Below are positions 34,151-43,276 of a stretch of DNA of 64,000 bases, piece by piece. Position numbers and translations under genes: made by a program. A model generated the notes under the pieces. It was not told the DNA's origin. It saw only the letters and a program-made list of their open reading frames with translations, and ran no database searches. How positions within the stretch are numbered: the stretch's first letter is position 1; each line of letters starts with the position of its first letter. The stretch comes from Neobacillus nitrireducens (GTDB lineage: Bacteria > Bacillota > Bacilli > Bacillales > Cytobacillaceae). The stretch lies in the NCBI RefSeq assembly GCF_030915405.1, contig NZ_CP133262.1, positions 2,046,001 to 2,110,000 on the forward strand. The letters are read 5' to 3'.

Positions 34151-35344
34151 ATGGTTTACTTGAATCGATTAAGTTACCGCGATACATGGGCAGAAATTTC
34201 ACTAGATCATATTAAAAATAATTATCTTCAGTTTAGGCAGTTTGTCCAGCCTCAAGCAAAAATCATGGCAGTGGTTAAAGCGGATGGATACGGGCACGGG
34301 GCATATGAAATTGCAAAAACAGCGATGGAGGCCGGAGCAAATTACTTAGCAGTGGCCCTTTTAGATGAGGCTATTGAACTTAGAATGTCAGGGATAACCC
34401 ACCCTATTCTTGTACTCGGGTATACTCCGACACGCTCAGTCAGGGCCGCAATTATCGAGAATATCTCATTAACCGTCTTTGATCATGAAGTACTAGATGA
34501 AATTATTTTTCAATCGGATCGTTTACGCAAAAAAGCTATTATTCATTTAAAGATAGATACTGGTATGTCCAGGATAGGTGTTTCTACCCCTAATGAAGCA
34601 TTGATTCTTGCGAAAAAAGCTTCTAACGCAGCATATGTATATCTTGAGGGGATTTTCACTCATTTTGCCAATGCTGATCATGAAAATAGTGCACCCACCT
34701 ATTCACAGTTTAAAAAATTTCAAGCAATTGTGGAGCATTTGGAGAGCCATTACATCAATATTCCGATTAAACATTGCTGCAACAGTGCCGCAACAATGAA
34801 ATTTCCGGATATGCATCTTGACATGGTTCGCATTGGGGTTGCCTTGTATGGTTTATATCCTGATGTTTCGTTAAAAAACCACTCCATTAAGCTAGAGCAA
34901 GCGATGAGCTTCAAAACGAAAATCGCAGCGATAAAAAAAGTGGCGGCTTCACAGGCAATCAGCTACGGATGGACTTGGAAGCCAGAAAGGGAAAGTCTCA
35001 TCGCCACCCTTCCGCTTGGGTATGCTGACGGACTTTCCCGCCTCCTATCAAACCGCGGGAAGGTTTTAATCCATGGGTACAAATCGGCAATTGCAGGAAG
35101 GGTGTGCATGGATCAAACGATGATTGATATAACGGATATACAAAATTGTTCTGTTGGTGATATAGTCACCATATTTGGAGAATGCTGCTCTTCATTTCAG
35201 CCCGTGGACGAAATTGCCCATTTAATGGGCACCATCAATTATGAGGTTGTTTGTTTAATTGGGAAAAGAGTTCCCCGAGTGTATGACAACTACAGTGAAC
35301 TAATCAAACTTCCTGGAAATAGGCAAAGTAATTTGTTTACATAG
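34151..35344 (+). CDS. alr: alanine racemase
   Basis: PLP-dependent L/D-alanine interconversion. Of 397 residues, the PLP lysine is in AVVKADGYGHGA (about residue 42) and the catalytic Tyr in ISYGWTW. RIGVALYGLYP and GRVCMDQTMIDIT are the other family signatures. The ATG at 34151 directly abuts GGGGG, whereas the in-frame TTG at 34160 has good spacing and may be the real start. Next to ald and the permease, a catabolic role (D-Ala to L-Ala to pyruvate) is likelier than the wall-supply isozyme. Confidence 0.92.
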   Translation: MVYLNRLSYRDTWAEISLDHIKNNYLQFRQFVQPQAKIMAVVKADGYGHGAYEIAKTAMEAGANYLAVALLDEAIELRMSGITHPILVLGYTPTRSVRAAIIENISLTVFDHEVLDEIIFQSDRLRKKAIIHLKIDTGMSRIGVSTPNEALILAKKASNAAYVYLEGIFTHFANADHENSAPTYSQFKKFQAIVEHLESHYINIPIKHCCNSAATMKFPDMHLDMVRIGVALYGLYPDVSLKNHSIKLEQAMSFKTKIAAIKKVAASQAISYGWTWKPERESLIATLPLGYADGLSRLLSNRGKVLIHGYKSAIAGRVCMDQTMIDITDIQNCSVGDIVTIFGECCSSFQPVDEIAHLMGTINYEVVCLIGKRVPRVYDNYSELIKLPGNRQSNLFT

Positions 35345-35348
35345 AAAC

Positions 35349-35378
35349 AAAGGCAGCTATCTAGGTAGCTGCCTTTAT
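35349..35378. terminator. bidirectional terminator alr/ugd
   Basis: AAAGGCAGCTA/TAGCTGCCTTT, 11 bp, with T-rich flanks on both sides, between convergent genes. Confidence 0.85.
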
Positions 35379-36709
35379 CATCGCACCGTTATTGTTTCTC
35401 CAACTACATTAGGTCTGCCAATTGAATAATATTCAACCGGATATTTTTTTATAGCTTCTAATCGAAAGCAATTTCTCCCGTCAAAGATAACGGGTTCTTT
35501 CATTAACTCATGGAAGAGATTTAATGGAACATTTTTAATTTCATCCCACTCAGTTACAATAAACGTAAGGTCAGCATTCATTAGAGCTTGTTCAACCGTT
35601 TCTGCATATGAAATTAGCTCTCCTAATACCTTTTTTGCATTTGGAATGGATACAGGGTCATAGGCAATTACTGTCGCCCCTTCATGAACTAGATGCCTTG
35701 CTAACTTAATCGAAACGGCTTCCCTGATATCGTCCGTATTAGGTTTAAACGAAAGGCCCAGTAATGCAACTTTTTTTCCATGTAAACTTTGAAATCGGTT
35801 TAGGGCCTTTTCCACTAGTTTATGTTCCTGTCTTTTATTCACTTCAATAACCTCCTCAATGAGGTTAAAGGCTTCTCCCGCATCATTACCCATTTGAACG
35901 AGTGCGTGGGTATCTTTTGGCAGGCATGAGCCGCCAAAACCTACTCCAGCCTTAAGAAATGATGAACCGATCCTTGAATCCATCCCCATTCCAAATGATA
36001 CGTCTTCGATATTTCCGCCCATCTCTTCACAAATACTTGCAAGTGTATTCACGTAACTAATTTTTAAAGCTAAGAATGAATTTGATGCTACTTTTATTAA
36101 CTCAGCACTATTCATATCCGTTTTAAAAATGGGAATCCCAAACGGCTGATATAATTCTTCCAACAAATTGAGGGCTTCCTTACTATCAGATCCAATAATT
36201 ATCCGATCCCCGTGAAAAGTATCATAAATTGCCGACCCCTGGCTGATAAATTCAGGATTAGCAACGATTTTAAATTTAAGACTTGTTTGTATTTCTGATT
36301 GAATCCAATTTTTAACTTTTGCATTTGTTCCCACTGGTACCGTACTTTTCGTAACGACTATGACGTTATTCCGCTTTATTGACCTGCCAATTTCTCTAGC
36401 AATCTGTTCAATATACTGTAAATCAAGAGTGCCCTTTTCATTTGGGGGCGTTCCTACTGTAATCATGATAACTTCAGCATCTTCAAACCCGATAGAGGGG
36501 CTAGTTGTAAACCGTAATCGCCCCTCCTCCATATTTTTCAACATTAGTTCATTTAATCCCGGCTCATAAATTGGAGGATACCCATTGTTTAAGGTACTTA
36601 CTTTATGATGGTCCCGGTCTACGCAAATCACATCATGGCCGATGTCTGCTAAACAAACCCCTGTAACCAGTCCAACGTATCCTGTTCCAGCTATGGCTAT
36701 TTTTTTCAA
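35378..36709 (-). CDS. ugd: UDP-glucose 6-dehydrogenase
   Basis: Makes UDP-glucuronate from UDP-glucose (two NAD+-dependent oxidations). From the TTG at 36709 the protein is 443 residues: IAIAGTGYVGLVTGVCLADI at the N-terminus (NAD site), STVPVGT, and the catalytic Cys in GGSCLPKDTHAL near residue 260. The C-terminal Rossmann half begins ALLGLSFKPNTDDIR. TTG 36709 was preferred over the ATG at 36730 because GGAAAGGA lies 10 nt before it. Together with the epimerase of the same region it would supply UDP-GlcA/UDP-GalA for glycan synthesis. Confidence 0.9.
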   Translation of the reverse strand: MKKIAIAGTGYVGLVTGVCLADIGHDVICVDRDHHKVSTLNNGYPPIYEPGLNELMLKNMEEGRLRFTTSPSIGFEDAEVIMITVGTPPNEKGTLDLQYIEQIAREIGRSIKRNNVIVVTKSTVPVGTNAKVKNWIQSEIQTSLKFKIVANPEFISQGSAIYDTFHGDRIIIGSDSKEALNLLEELYQPFGIPIFKTDMNSAELIKVASNSFLALKISYVNTLASICEEMGGNIEDVSFGMGMDSRIGSSFLKAGVGFGGSCLPKDTHALVQMGNDAGEAFNLIEEVIEVNKRQEHKLVEKALNRFQSLHGKKVALLGLSFKPNTDDIREAVSIKLARHLVHEGATVIAYDPVSIPNAKKVLGELISYAETVEQALMNADLTFIVTEWDEIKNVPLNLFHELMKEPVIFDGRNCFRLEAIKKYPVEYYSIGRPNVVGETITVR

Positions 36710-36759
36710 TGAATATTTTCCTTTCCACATTGAGTATTTCTCATTTATTCCTACTTAGT

Positions 36760-38220
36760 TTATTTTGCCATCCATTTATATAAAATTATTTCATGATAAA
36801 CCGGTTCAAAAAGCTCGTTGGAATGAAAAGTTGCTATCTTTTTGATTTTCCCATCTATTGAAATACCTTGTGACCTAAATCCTTGAATTACTTTATCAGT
36901 AAGTAGTACTGTCCTGCCTTGGAAATATTTTGCATCATACCGGAAATATTGATAGGTTTCTATCCTTTTGTGTATATATGGAACATCTAAATACTGCAGC
37001 ACCCTCGTTTCTTCCCATGTGTAGAGTATAACAGGCTCATTCATTTTCTCAATATATGTATTCATTTGGTAGACAGCTGGAGGTTCTTTAGCTTCTGCCT
37101 TTAAAAGGGTCACATTTTGATTCACCTGATGGCATAGGACGAAAATACTGAGTCCCATTATTAAAAAAGGGATTCTTTCTGAAAAAAGACGTATACACAG
37201 GAAAAATATCAACAAGGCCGAGAGCGGGAGCACATGCCTAGCTTTTTCAACATTTTGAGCCAATAGCGCCCACCCAAAATAACTGCTAAATAATAGATAT
37301 AGGAGGTTCATAAATGGCCATCTTTTTTTTACTTTCTTGAATGCATTATAAAATATATAAATAAGAAAGAAAATATAAATGACAGCACTAAGCACTGATT
37401 CCGTTGCAATCCCTGTCCATAAGATATTCTTTAAGGAAAAAAGGAGAAATCTATCAACAAAACCAATATCAGCTGCCTCTACCGTTCCTCCCCAATCATT
37501 GAAGTGACCACTGGTAAACGCTAAAGAAAGCTTAATAAAGCCAATGATACTCCCCTCAGAAATGACAAGACCAATTACCCATATGGCTTGAAAGATGACT
37601 CCTAAGATCAAGTAATAGATGATCTCTTTCATTTTTAAAAAATCTCTTTTTAATTTCCAATGAAACAGAAAGATTATACCAATCGCAAAGGGCATGTAGG
37701 AAAGGCGAATTCCTAGCATAAGACTCAAAAAACCTAACGGGATTAAGATTCTTACATTATTTTTGTTGAAAGCAAAAAGAAGGCTCCATAAATACCACCA
37801 AAATGCAGCCAATGCTGCTCCTTCTGACATTGGCTGATTTATCATAATAACACTGTAGCTTGCTGAATATATAAGTGCTGTAGATAAACTAGCAAAGGAT
37901 CTCTTTATAAATCTTCTGGACAACTTATATATGGGAAAAATAGAACTAGCATAGCAAAAGACATTAAAAATCGTTAATGCTTTTGATGGGTTCATCACAA
38001 ACAAATGAATGAATTTTCCGCCCAAAATAAAAAACGGATATCCTGGGAAGTGCGGCTGCATGGCCATTAAATCATAGCGCTTCACGGCAAGGGCAAAATC
38101 TACCTGATCCCACGAGGCGGTATATGGATTAATAAAATAAAGTTGAGATATAAAAACAATAATTATAGCTACAGTACTTATCACTATTAAAAAGGTATTC
38201 TTCCAATCACTTTTGAACAA
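36760..38220 (-). CDS. GT-C-type membrane glycosyltransferase (PMT/ArnT-like)
   Basis: A polytopic protein of 486 residues with about 11 TM segments. The first extracytoplasmic loop has SWDQVDFALAVKRYDLM followed by HFPGYPF, where the Asp pattern fits the metal-binding Asp of GT-C enzymes. A soluble C-terminal part (about 390-486) follows. Such enzymes transfer sugars from polyprenyl phosphate outside the membrane. The start was set at TTG 38220 because the in-frame TTG at 38256 lies in a terminator hairpin; GGGGTGGTGG is 7 nt upstream of the chosen start. It is 50 bp before ugd. Confidence 0.75.
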   Translation of the reverse strand: MFKSDWKNTFLIVISTVAIIIVFISQLYFINPYTASWDQVDFALAVKRYDLMAMQPHFPGYPFFILGGKFIHLFVMNPSKALTIFNVFCYASSIFPIYKLSRRFIKRSFASLSTALIYSASYSVIMINQPMSEGAALAAFWWYLWSLLFAFNKNNVRILIPLGFLSLMLGIRLSYMPFAIGIIFLFHWKLKRDFLKMKEIIYYLILGVIFQAIWVIGLVISEGSIIGFIKLSLAFTSGHFNDWGGTVEAADIGFVDRFLLFSLKNILWTGIATESVLSAVIYIFFLIYIFYNAFKKVKKRWPFMNLLYLLFSSYFGWALLAQNVEKARHVLPLSALLIFFLCIRLFSERIPFLIMGLSIFVLCHQVNQNVTLLKAEAKEPPAVYQMNTYIEKMNEPVILYTWEETRVLQYLDVPYIHKRIETYQYFRYDAKYFQGRTVLLTDKVIQGFRSQGISIDGKIKKIATFHSNELFEPVYHEIILYKWMAK

Positions 38221-38248
38221 TAAATATCCACCACCCCATCTAGAGAAA

Positions 38249-38274
38249 AAGTACAAGGCAGCAGCCTTGTACTT
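38249..38274 (-). terminator. terminator of the iron permease operon
   Basis: AAGTACAAGGC/GCCTTGTACTT, an 11-bp stem, ends on the minus strand in TTTTCTC. It separates the FTR1 gene from the GT-C gene. Confidence 0.85.
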
Positions 38275-38289
38275 TACATGTTCAAAAAT

Positions 38290-39213
38290 TTATTTCACTT
38301 CTGTCTTTAGAATCTTGCTTGTCTTTGAATTCGTTTTATTAGTTTCCCTTCTTCCTGCAGGTTTGGAAGAGGTTAGCAATAAAATGGCGGCAAAGTATCC
38401 AATATAAGCCAGTACTTCTTCAATAGATGGCATGGAAGAATAGCCGAACAGTGCTTTTAGAAATATTCCAATATCCCCAGATAAAAGCGGAGCCGAACCG
38501 GTATCACGAAGATAATGTGTGTAATCAATCGGGTGCTCCGGCAGGAACCAAGTAAGATCATAAACATGAGGAAGAACACTGCCAATGATATTAAGGTCCT
38601 GCATCATGGAAATCGCTTGTACTAACAGACCGGCAGATATAAGAATAATAAACGCACCGGTGAGCTTGAAGAAAGTGCTCAATGGTATTCTCATCGTTCC
38701 TTTAAAGAACAAATAGGAGACAACGATGGCTATGGCTACACCAGTTAGCGCGCCCCACCCCTGCATGGCTGCACCGATGTTTCCACCTGTGATTGCGGCA
38801 AAAAAGAATACGGTTTCTACCCCTTCACGAAGGACAACCAGAAATGAATGGATTACCATGCCCACTACATTACCAGTAGAAATAAACTTATTCATTTTCC
38901 CTTCCATGTTCCCTTTTAAATCACGGCTGTGACTAGCCATCCAAAAGACCATTTGGGTTAATAATACGGTTGAAACGAGCATTATGCCTATTTTCAAGTA
39001 CATTTCGCTTCCCATTGCCGCAAATCCTGTAAACACAATTTGGAATAGGAGGGCTACCCCAACACTTGCCAAAACTGCCAGACCTGCTCCTAACCAAACA
39101 TATTTATTATACTGCTTATGGTCCACTCTTTTCAGATAGGTAGTTATTATGCCAACAATTAATAAAGCCTCTAACACTTCACGAAATGTGATTAATAGAG
39201 CCTGAATTTCCAC
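38290..39213 (-). CDS. efeU: FTR1-family high-affinity iron permease (EfeU-like)
   Basis: A 307-residue membrane protein with seven TM segments and two REXXE iron-transport motifs: REVLE in LLITFREVLEALL near the N-terminus and REGVE in VLREGVETVFF near residue 130. Family members take up Fe(III)/Fe(II) across the membrane. The start is GTG at 39213 with GGGGAGGGG 7-10 nt upstream. It follows the anchored protein gene at 39252-40004, 38 bp apart, under one Fur box. Confidence 0.92.
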   Translation of the reverse strand: MEIQALLITFREVLEALLIVGIITTYLKRVDHKQYNKYVWLGAGLAVLASVGVALLFQIVFTGFAAMGSEMYLKIGIMLVSTVLLTQMVFWMASHSRDLKGNMEGKMNKFISTGNVVGMVIHSFLVVLREGVETVFFFAAITGGNIGAAMQGWGALTGVAIAIVVSYLFFKGTMRIPLSTFFKLTGAFIILISAGLLVQAISMMQDLNIIGSVLPHVYDLTWFLPEHPIDYTHYLRDTGSAPLLSGDIGIFLKALFGYSSMPSIEEVLAYIGYFAAILLLTSSKPAGRRETNKTNSKTSKILKTEVK

Positions 39214-39251
39214 AGCTGCTTCCCCTCCCCAATGGTGTTGTCACTTTATTT

Positions 39252-40004
39252 CTATTTCCTTCTTCTACGGATAACAACGATGATTACCGCAATTATTATC
39301 GCTGCAATTAATACAAGCGGTATCCAGTTTCGGATATTCGAAATATCCGTCCAGTCTTTTTTTTCAGTTCCTGATTCTGTTGCACTTTCAGAAAAATGCC
39401 CGACTTCGAGACTTTTTAAATTGAATTCAGTTTTCAATGAATTTAGAATTTCGTCTTTATTCTTCTTAAATCCATCTAAATTTGCTTCTTTTTTTCCGAC
39501 ACCAAATAAGCCTGGATTCCCCAATGCTTCAAGGGCCTGATCAAAATCCGTTCTGATTTTCTTATCATTCTCAGGTTTTTCTGCTTCCACTTTAGGTGAC
39601 AACGCATCGTATGTAGCAAAAGCTTTAGCAAGGAGTCGCTTCGTTGTGTCGTATTCAGCAAAGTCCTTTTCAATGCTCTCGAGACGCCTGGCAATATTTA
39701 AAACCAGAAGTTTTTCCATATTGTTAATGGTAGCTTCTTTGTCCTTATCTTTTAGGTTACTCAGAATTAACTTAGCAGGCTCTTGGCCCATATGCATATC
39801 AATCTCTTCTTTAACAGTTTCAAAGTTCTTTTTAGCAGAATTGAAATTCGGAGGGTTCTCATCAAGCTTCACTACCATCTCTTTGTAGACCTCAGCTACC
39901 TTCTCCTCATTCGGATCGCCATAGGAATAGGCAAAAGCACTACTTAGAGGCATGCTGCAAAAAATTAATGCAAAAGTAAAAAATAATCCAAAAAATTTTT
40001 TCAT
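39252..40004 (-). CDS. exported, membrane-anchored protein of the iron operon
   Basis: A 250-residue protein from ATG 40004 (AGGAGGG 8 nt upstream). A signal peptide occupies residues 1-25 (MKKFFGLFFTFALIF, then SSAFA). A helical Lys/Glu-rich body follows, and a C-terminal TM segment at about 222-245 ends in RRRRK, an anchor. It is first in an operon with FTR1. It may be the extracytoplasmic iron-binding partner in place of EfeO/EfeM, but I do not recognise the domain. A longer in-frame start at 40058 lies within the Fur box and is rejected. Confidence 0.7.
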   Translation of the reverse strand: MKKFFGLFFTFALIFCSMPLSSAFAYSYGDPNEEKVAEVYKEMVVKLDENPPNFNSAKKNFETVKEEIDMHMGQEPAKLILSNLKDKDKEATINNMEKLLVLNIARRLESIEKDFAEYDTTKRLLAKAFATYDALSPKVEAEKPENDKKIRTDFDQALEALGNPGLFGVGKKEANLDGFKKNKDEILNSLKTEFNLKSLEVGHFSESATESGTEKKDWTDISNIRNWIPLVLIAAIIIAVIIVVIRRRRK

Positions 40005-40030
40005 TAAGTATTTCCCTCCTACATGGATAA

Positions 40031-40045
40031 TGATAATGATTATCA
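40031..40045. promoter_or_regulatory. Fur box of the FTR1 operon
   Basis: TGATAATGATTATCA is a perfect match to the 15-bp Fur consensus, 26 bp before the anchored protein gene. Confidence 0.85.
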
Positions 40046-40097
40046 TCCTCGCTGTCAATGCAAGGATTTAGAATGTCACATATTTAACATATTTATC

Positions 40098-40877
40098 TTA
40101 CTTATTAATCTCTCTTGCACTGCTAAGGTGTAATTCCCTGTCTTCTGCATAAGATGTTGTCCTATTATCGATCACCTTTTTCACCGGCCTTCTCATTTCT
40201 TTTAGAATGGCAGGCAAGACCGATGTCATATAACTACGAAACTTGATAAAAGATTCCCCTGCTTTACGGACCTGATAACGAATCGGGATTTCTTTCATCC
40301 GAAAGCCTTTTCTTATTAGATTTAGCGTAACTACTTGTGCATAATTGTAATTATGAACAATTTCTGCTTCTTCCATCGCTAGCCTAGAAAAAGCTCTCAT
40401 CCCAGACTGTCCATCATAAATCCATTTTCTTAGTAAAAGAGCTTGTAGAAACGTAAAGCAATAATTTCCAATTCTTCTATTCCACTTCATTCCTTTAATA
40501 GTTCCAAGGAAACGGGAACCCATTACATAATCAGCGGTCCCCATTAAGATGGGTGAAACAATATCAGGAATCTGCTCAGCAGGGTATTCATTATCGGCAT
40601 CTATCATGACTCCAATATCTGCTCCATTTAATACACAAAGCTCCAGCCCTTTACGAACAGCCGCACCTAATCCCTGATTTTCAGCAAAGGTATGAACATA
40701 ATCTGCTCCAGCATTCCAGGATCGTTCTACCGTTCGATCATTTGATCCATCATTTATGACCAAAACTTCAACCTTCACCTTTGGGTCGAAATCTCTTGGT
40801 ATTTTCTGAATGACTTGGGCAATCGACTCTTCTTCATTAAAAGCAGGAAGAAAGACAATTACTTTTTGCTGCTCCAT
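40098..40877 (-). CDS. GT2 glycosyltransferase, dolichyl-phosphate-mannose-synthase type
   Basis: A 259-residue soluble GT2 enzyme likely to charge polyprenyl phosphate with a sugar. VIVFLPAFNEEESI is the start of the GT-A fold; VINDGSNDRTV and the DxD-like MIDADNEYP follow, then YVMGSRFLG and QSGMRAFSR typical of DPM1-like enzymes. No TM segment. SD AAGGAAGG precedes the ATG. It is the last gene of a four-gene operon, starting 3 bp after the phosphodiesterase-like gene. It would provide the donor for the GT-C enzyme at 36760-38220. Confidence 0.85.
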   Translation of the reverse strand: MEQQKVIVFLPAFNEEESIAQVIQKIPRDFDPKVKVEVLVINDGSNDRTVERSWNAGADYVHTFAENQGLGAAVRKGLELCVLNGADIGVMIDADNEYPAEQIPDIVSPILMGTADYVMGSRFLGTIKGMKWNRRIGNYCFTFLQALLLRKWIYDGQSGMRAFSRLAMEEAEIVHNYNYAQVVTLNLIRKGFRMKEIPIRYQVRKAGESFIKFRSYMTSVLPAILKEMRRPVKKVIDNRTTSYAEDRELHLSSAREINK

Positions 40878-40880
40878 TGA

Positions 40881-42329
40881 TTAAACATCCTTCCTTATTG
40901 CGTCTATTAATACTGGTCCACGGCTGTGACTAGGATATGGTGCTCCTAACAAATAGGAAATCGTTGAAGCAAGGGATACTAAACTATGTTTTTCCTCCAC
41001 ACTTTTTCCTTGTTCAATGGCCGAACCATACATAAAGAATGGTACGAATCTTTCACCTTCATCGAGGTGGCCATGTCCGCCAATCCCATCAGCCTGACCA
41101 TGGTCAGCACAAACAATAAACGTGTAATTTTCAAGCATACCTCTCGCTTTTAACCACTCAAAATATTCTTTAACTAAAGCGTCAGCCTCTTCAATTTTTT
41201 GAATATATTCGTCATATAATACTCCCCGGCTATGTCCAGTTTGATCTGTACTTATTAATTGCACAATTTGCAAATCGGGATTTTGTTCTTCCATGATATT
41301 TTTCGCTCGTTCAATAATTTTACGATCGACCAGATCATTGTGCATCACCGCTGTATATGTCTCTACGTCCTTTCCAAAGGAATCAACGAGATGGGCGACC
41401 GCTAGTAATGAACCCTTCTTTCCTACTTTTCTTAAAGTGTCGAATACACTCTCAACTTTAATACCCTGCTTCCACACCATATTCGACTTGATTCCATGTT
41501 CAAATGGGTAAGTCCCTGAAAACATTGATGAAAAACAAACTACGGTTCTTGCTGGATACACGGTTTCCATTCGAGTATAGTCTGTTCCATTTTTTCTCAA
41601 ATAATCGAGAAAAGGGGTGTTCGCTTCTTCAAAACGCTCTTTCCTCATTCCATCAATGACCATAACAATAACTTTCTTATTTATTGCATCTGTCCGCTCT
41701 TCAACATTAGAAGTAAAGGAAGGGATAATCTTCGGCTTCCAATCGAACAGATTTTTATGGAGAATCCAAGAAAATAATAGAATCCCTAAATAGAAGAAAA
41801 CGATGACTCCTATTTCACTTCCCGACCAGGTTTGCTTCTCTATAGTCAAATTCCAAAGTGATAATAACAACAGAAACTTTGGCAGTTGCTCTTGGGCATT
41901 CCCACTTGTTGAATCACTATTTTTTAGAACGAGCTTCCAGAATCGGGTAAAATTCAGCCATGAGGTACCAATTCGCAAATGATAATAAAATGTACCCCAA
42001 AAAAAGACTGTAAAGAAGAAATATAAACCGATGCCAGTAAAAAGCAAACTAAGATTCACATGATCCCAAATGATAAGAAAGGCTATAAATGGGATCCATA
42101 AATAATTTCTAAGAAATAACGGAAAATCGTAGAGATAGTAAATAATTAATAGAGGTAAAATGGCTAATAACCCTAAGAGTAGATCTAAACTGTAAGAAAG
42201 GGATCCCAACTTAAATAGGGAATAAATCAGCATGGTACCGATCGTAAATATTGGAGTAAACGGCTTCCCTTCATTCAGTAGGTTCCAACACCTCGCCGCC
42301 ACTTTTTCAAAAGAAGATGCTTTTTTCAT
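40881..42329 (-). CDS. membrane alkaline-phosphatase-superfamily phosphodiesterase
   Basis: A 482-residue protein. Five or six TM helices span the first ~190 residues, then a soluble phosphodiesterase/nucleotide-pyrophosphatase domain. Metal ligands and nucleophile seen: KVIVMVIDGMRKE (Asp), TVYPARTVVC (Thr), DQTGHSRG and CADHGQADGIGGHGH. It probably removes or transfers phosphate groups on a lipid or glycan precursor. It overlaps the preceding flippase-like gene by 4 bp. Confidence 0.8.
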   Translation of the reverse strand: MKKASSFEKVAARCWNLLNEGKPFTPIFTIGTMLIYSLFKLGSLSYSLDLLLGLLAILPLLIIYYLYDFPLFLRNYLWIPFIAFLIIWDHVNLSLLFTGIGLYFFFTVFFWGTFYYHLRIGTSWLNFTRFWKLVLKNSDSTSGNAQEQLPKFLLLLSLWNLTIEKQTWSGSEIGVIVFFYLGILLFSWILHKNLFDWKPKIIPSFTSNVEERTDAINKKVIVMVIDGMRKERFEEANTPFLDYLRKNGTDYTRMETVYPARTVVCFSSMFSGTYPFEHGIKSNMVWKQGIKVESVFDTLRKVGKKGSLLAVAHLVDSFGKDVETYTAVMHNDLVDRKIIERAKNIMEEQNPDLQIVQLISTDQTGHSRGVLYDEYIQKIEEADALVKEYFEWLKARGMLENYTFIVCADHGQADGIGGHGHLDEGERFVPFFMYGSAIEQGKSVEEKHSLVSLASTISYLLGAPYPSHSRGPVLIDAIRKDV

Positions 42330-43276
42330 TTTTGTCTTCCTCTCATTCTTAAAAACAAATGTATTTGTCTAATATTTAATGCAGGTGATAGTATCAAAAG
42401 CAGAATCCCAACAAAGTAGGAGAAAATAAACTTATAGCTATGGCTAATAAGAGCAACCATATATCCATCCTTTATCGGAAAGCCAAAGCTTGTTAGTGCC
42501 GCGGTCATGACTGATTCGTATGTAGATATTCCTCCGGGCGTTATTTGAAATACCTGCCCGCCGACAGTAATAGAATTAGCCCAAATGGCTTTATAAATAG
42601 AAAGACCATCACCTAACGAAGCTGTTACTCCCCACAATACAGCGCCTTCCATAGCCCAGCTTAATCCAATTAAGAAAAAAATATAAACAAAATTCCAGCC
42701 CTTAAAGTTTGTTCTTAATATTAAGATATGCTTTTCCACAAAGTGTGGACAGTATTTAAAGAATATAAATCCACCTATTAGACTGCTTAAACCTAAAATA
42801 AGTACAACTGCTAAAGACAAGTGGAAGATAAATACTTTGGAAAAGGCAACCAGTCCGATCATGGAAAATAACATCAGGAACAACATATCAAGCGATCTGA
42901 GCACAACTACAGAATGGGCAGAAATATCAGGCGTAATGTCTTTTTCCTTCCAGGACAACACCCCGACCCTGACCGCATCCCCAACCTTGATAGGAGTAAT
43001 ATGATTTACAAAAAGACTTAAGAGAATGCCTTGTAAACAGCTAATAAATTTGGCTTTCTTTCCTAGATATAATCTCCACGCCTCAGCTCTTAGCATAAAT
43101 GAGGATAGATAACTCACACTAACAAGGATGATAATCAAAGGATGATCCAAGAAAAACTTTTTGGAACTATTTAAGAAGTTTTCAGCATGAAAATATCGCC
43201 ATGACAACATGATAAAAATCCCTACTAGGATTATTCCTGTCACTTTAACCAAAGGTTTAACTGATTTCCGAAACAT
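42326..43276 (-). CDS. lysylphosphatidylglycerol-synthase-TM-like (UPF0104) protein
   Basis: A 316-residue integral membrane protein of the family that contains the flippase half of MprF and many glycolipid-cluster proteins. It has eight or so TM segments; ITPIKVGDAVRVGVLSW and VFQITPGGISTYESV are the typical motifs. There is no synthase domain, so it is likely a lipid or polyprenyl-sugar flippase. It overlaps the epimerase gene by 20 bp and the downstream gene by 4 bp. Confidence 0.82.
   Translation of the reverse strand: MFRKSVKPLVKVTGIILVGIFIMLSWRYFHAENFLNSSKKFFLDHPLIIILVSVSYLSSFMLRAEAWRLYLGKKAKFISCLQGILLSLFVNHITPIKVGDAVRVGVLSWKEKDITPDISAHSVVVLRSLDMLFLMLFSMIGLVAFSKVFIFHLSLAVVLILGLSSLIGGFIFFKYCPHFVEKHILILRTNFKGWNFVYIFFLIGLSWAMEGAVLWGVTASLGDGLSIYKAIWANSITVGGQVFQITPGGISTYESVMTAALTSFGFPIKDGYMVALISHSYKFIFSYFVGILLLILSPALNIRQIHLFLRMRGRQK

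Noticed and set aside
40005..40058. N-terminal extension of the FTR1-operon protein (run of Ile)
   Set aside because: The Ile codons come from reading through the Fur box; the SD and signal peptide fit the ATG at 40004.
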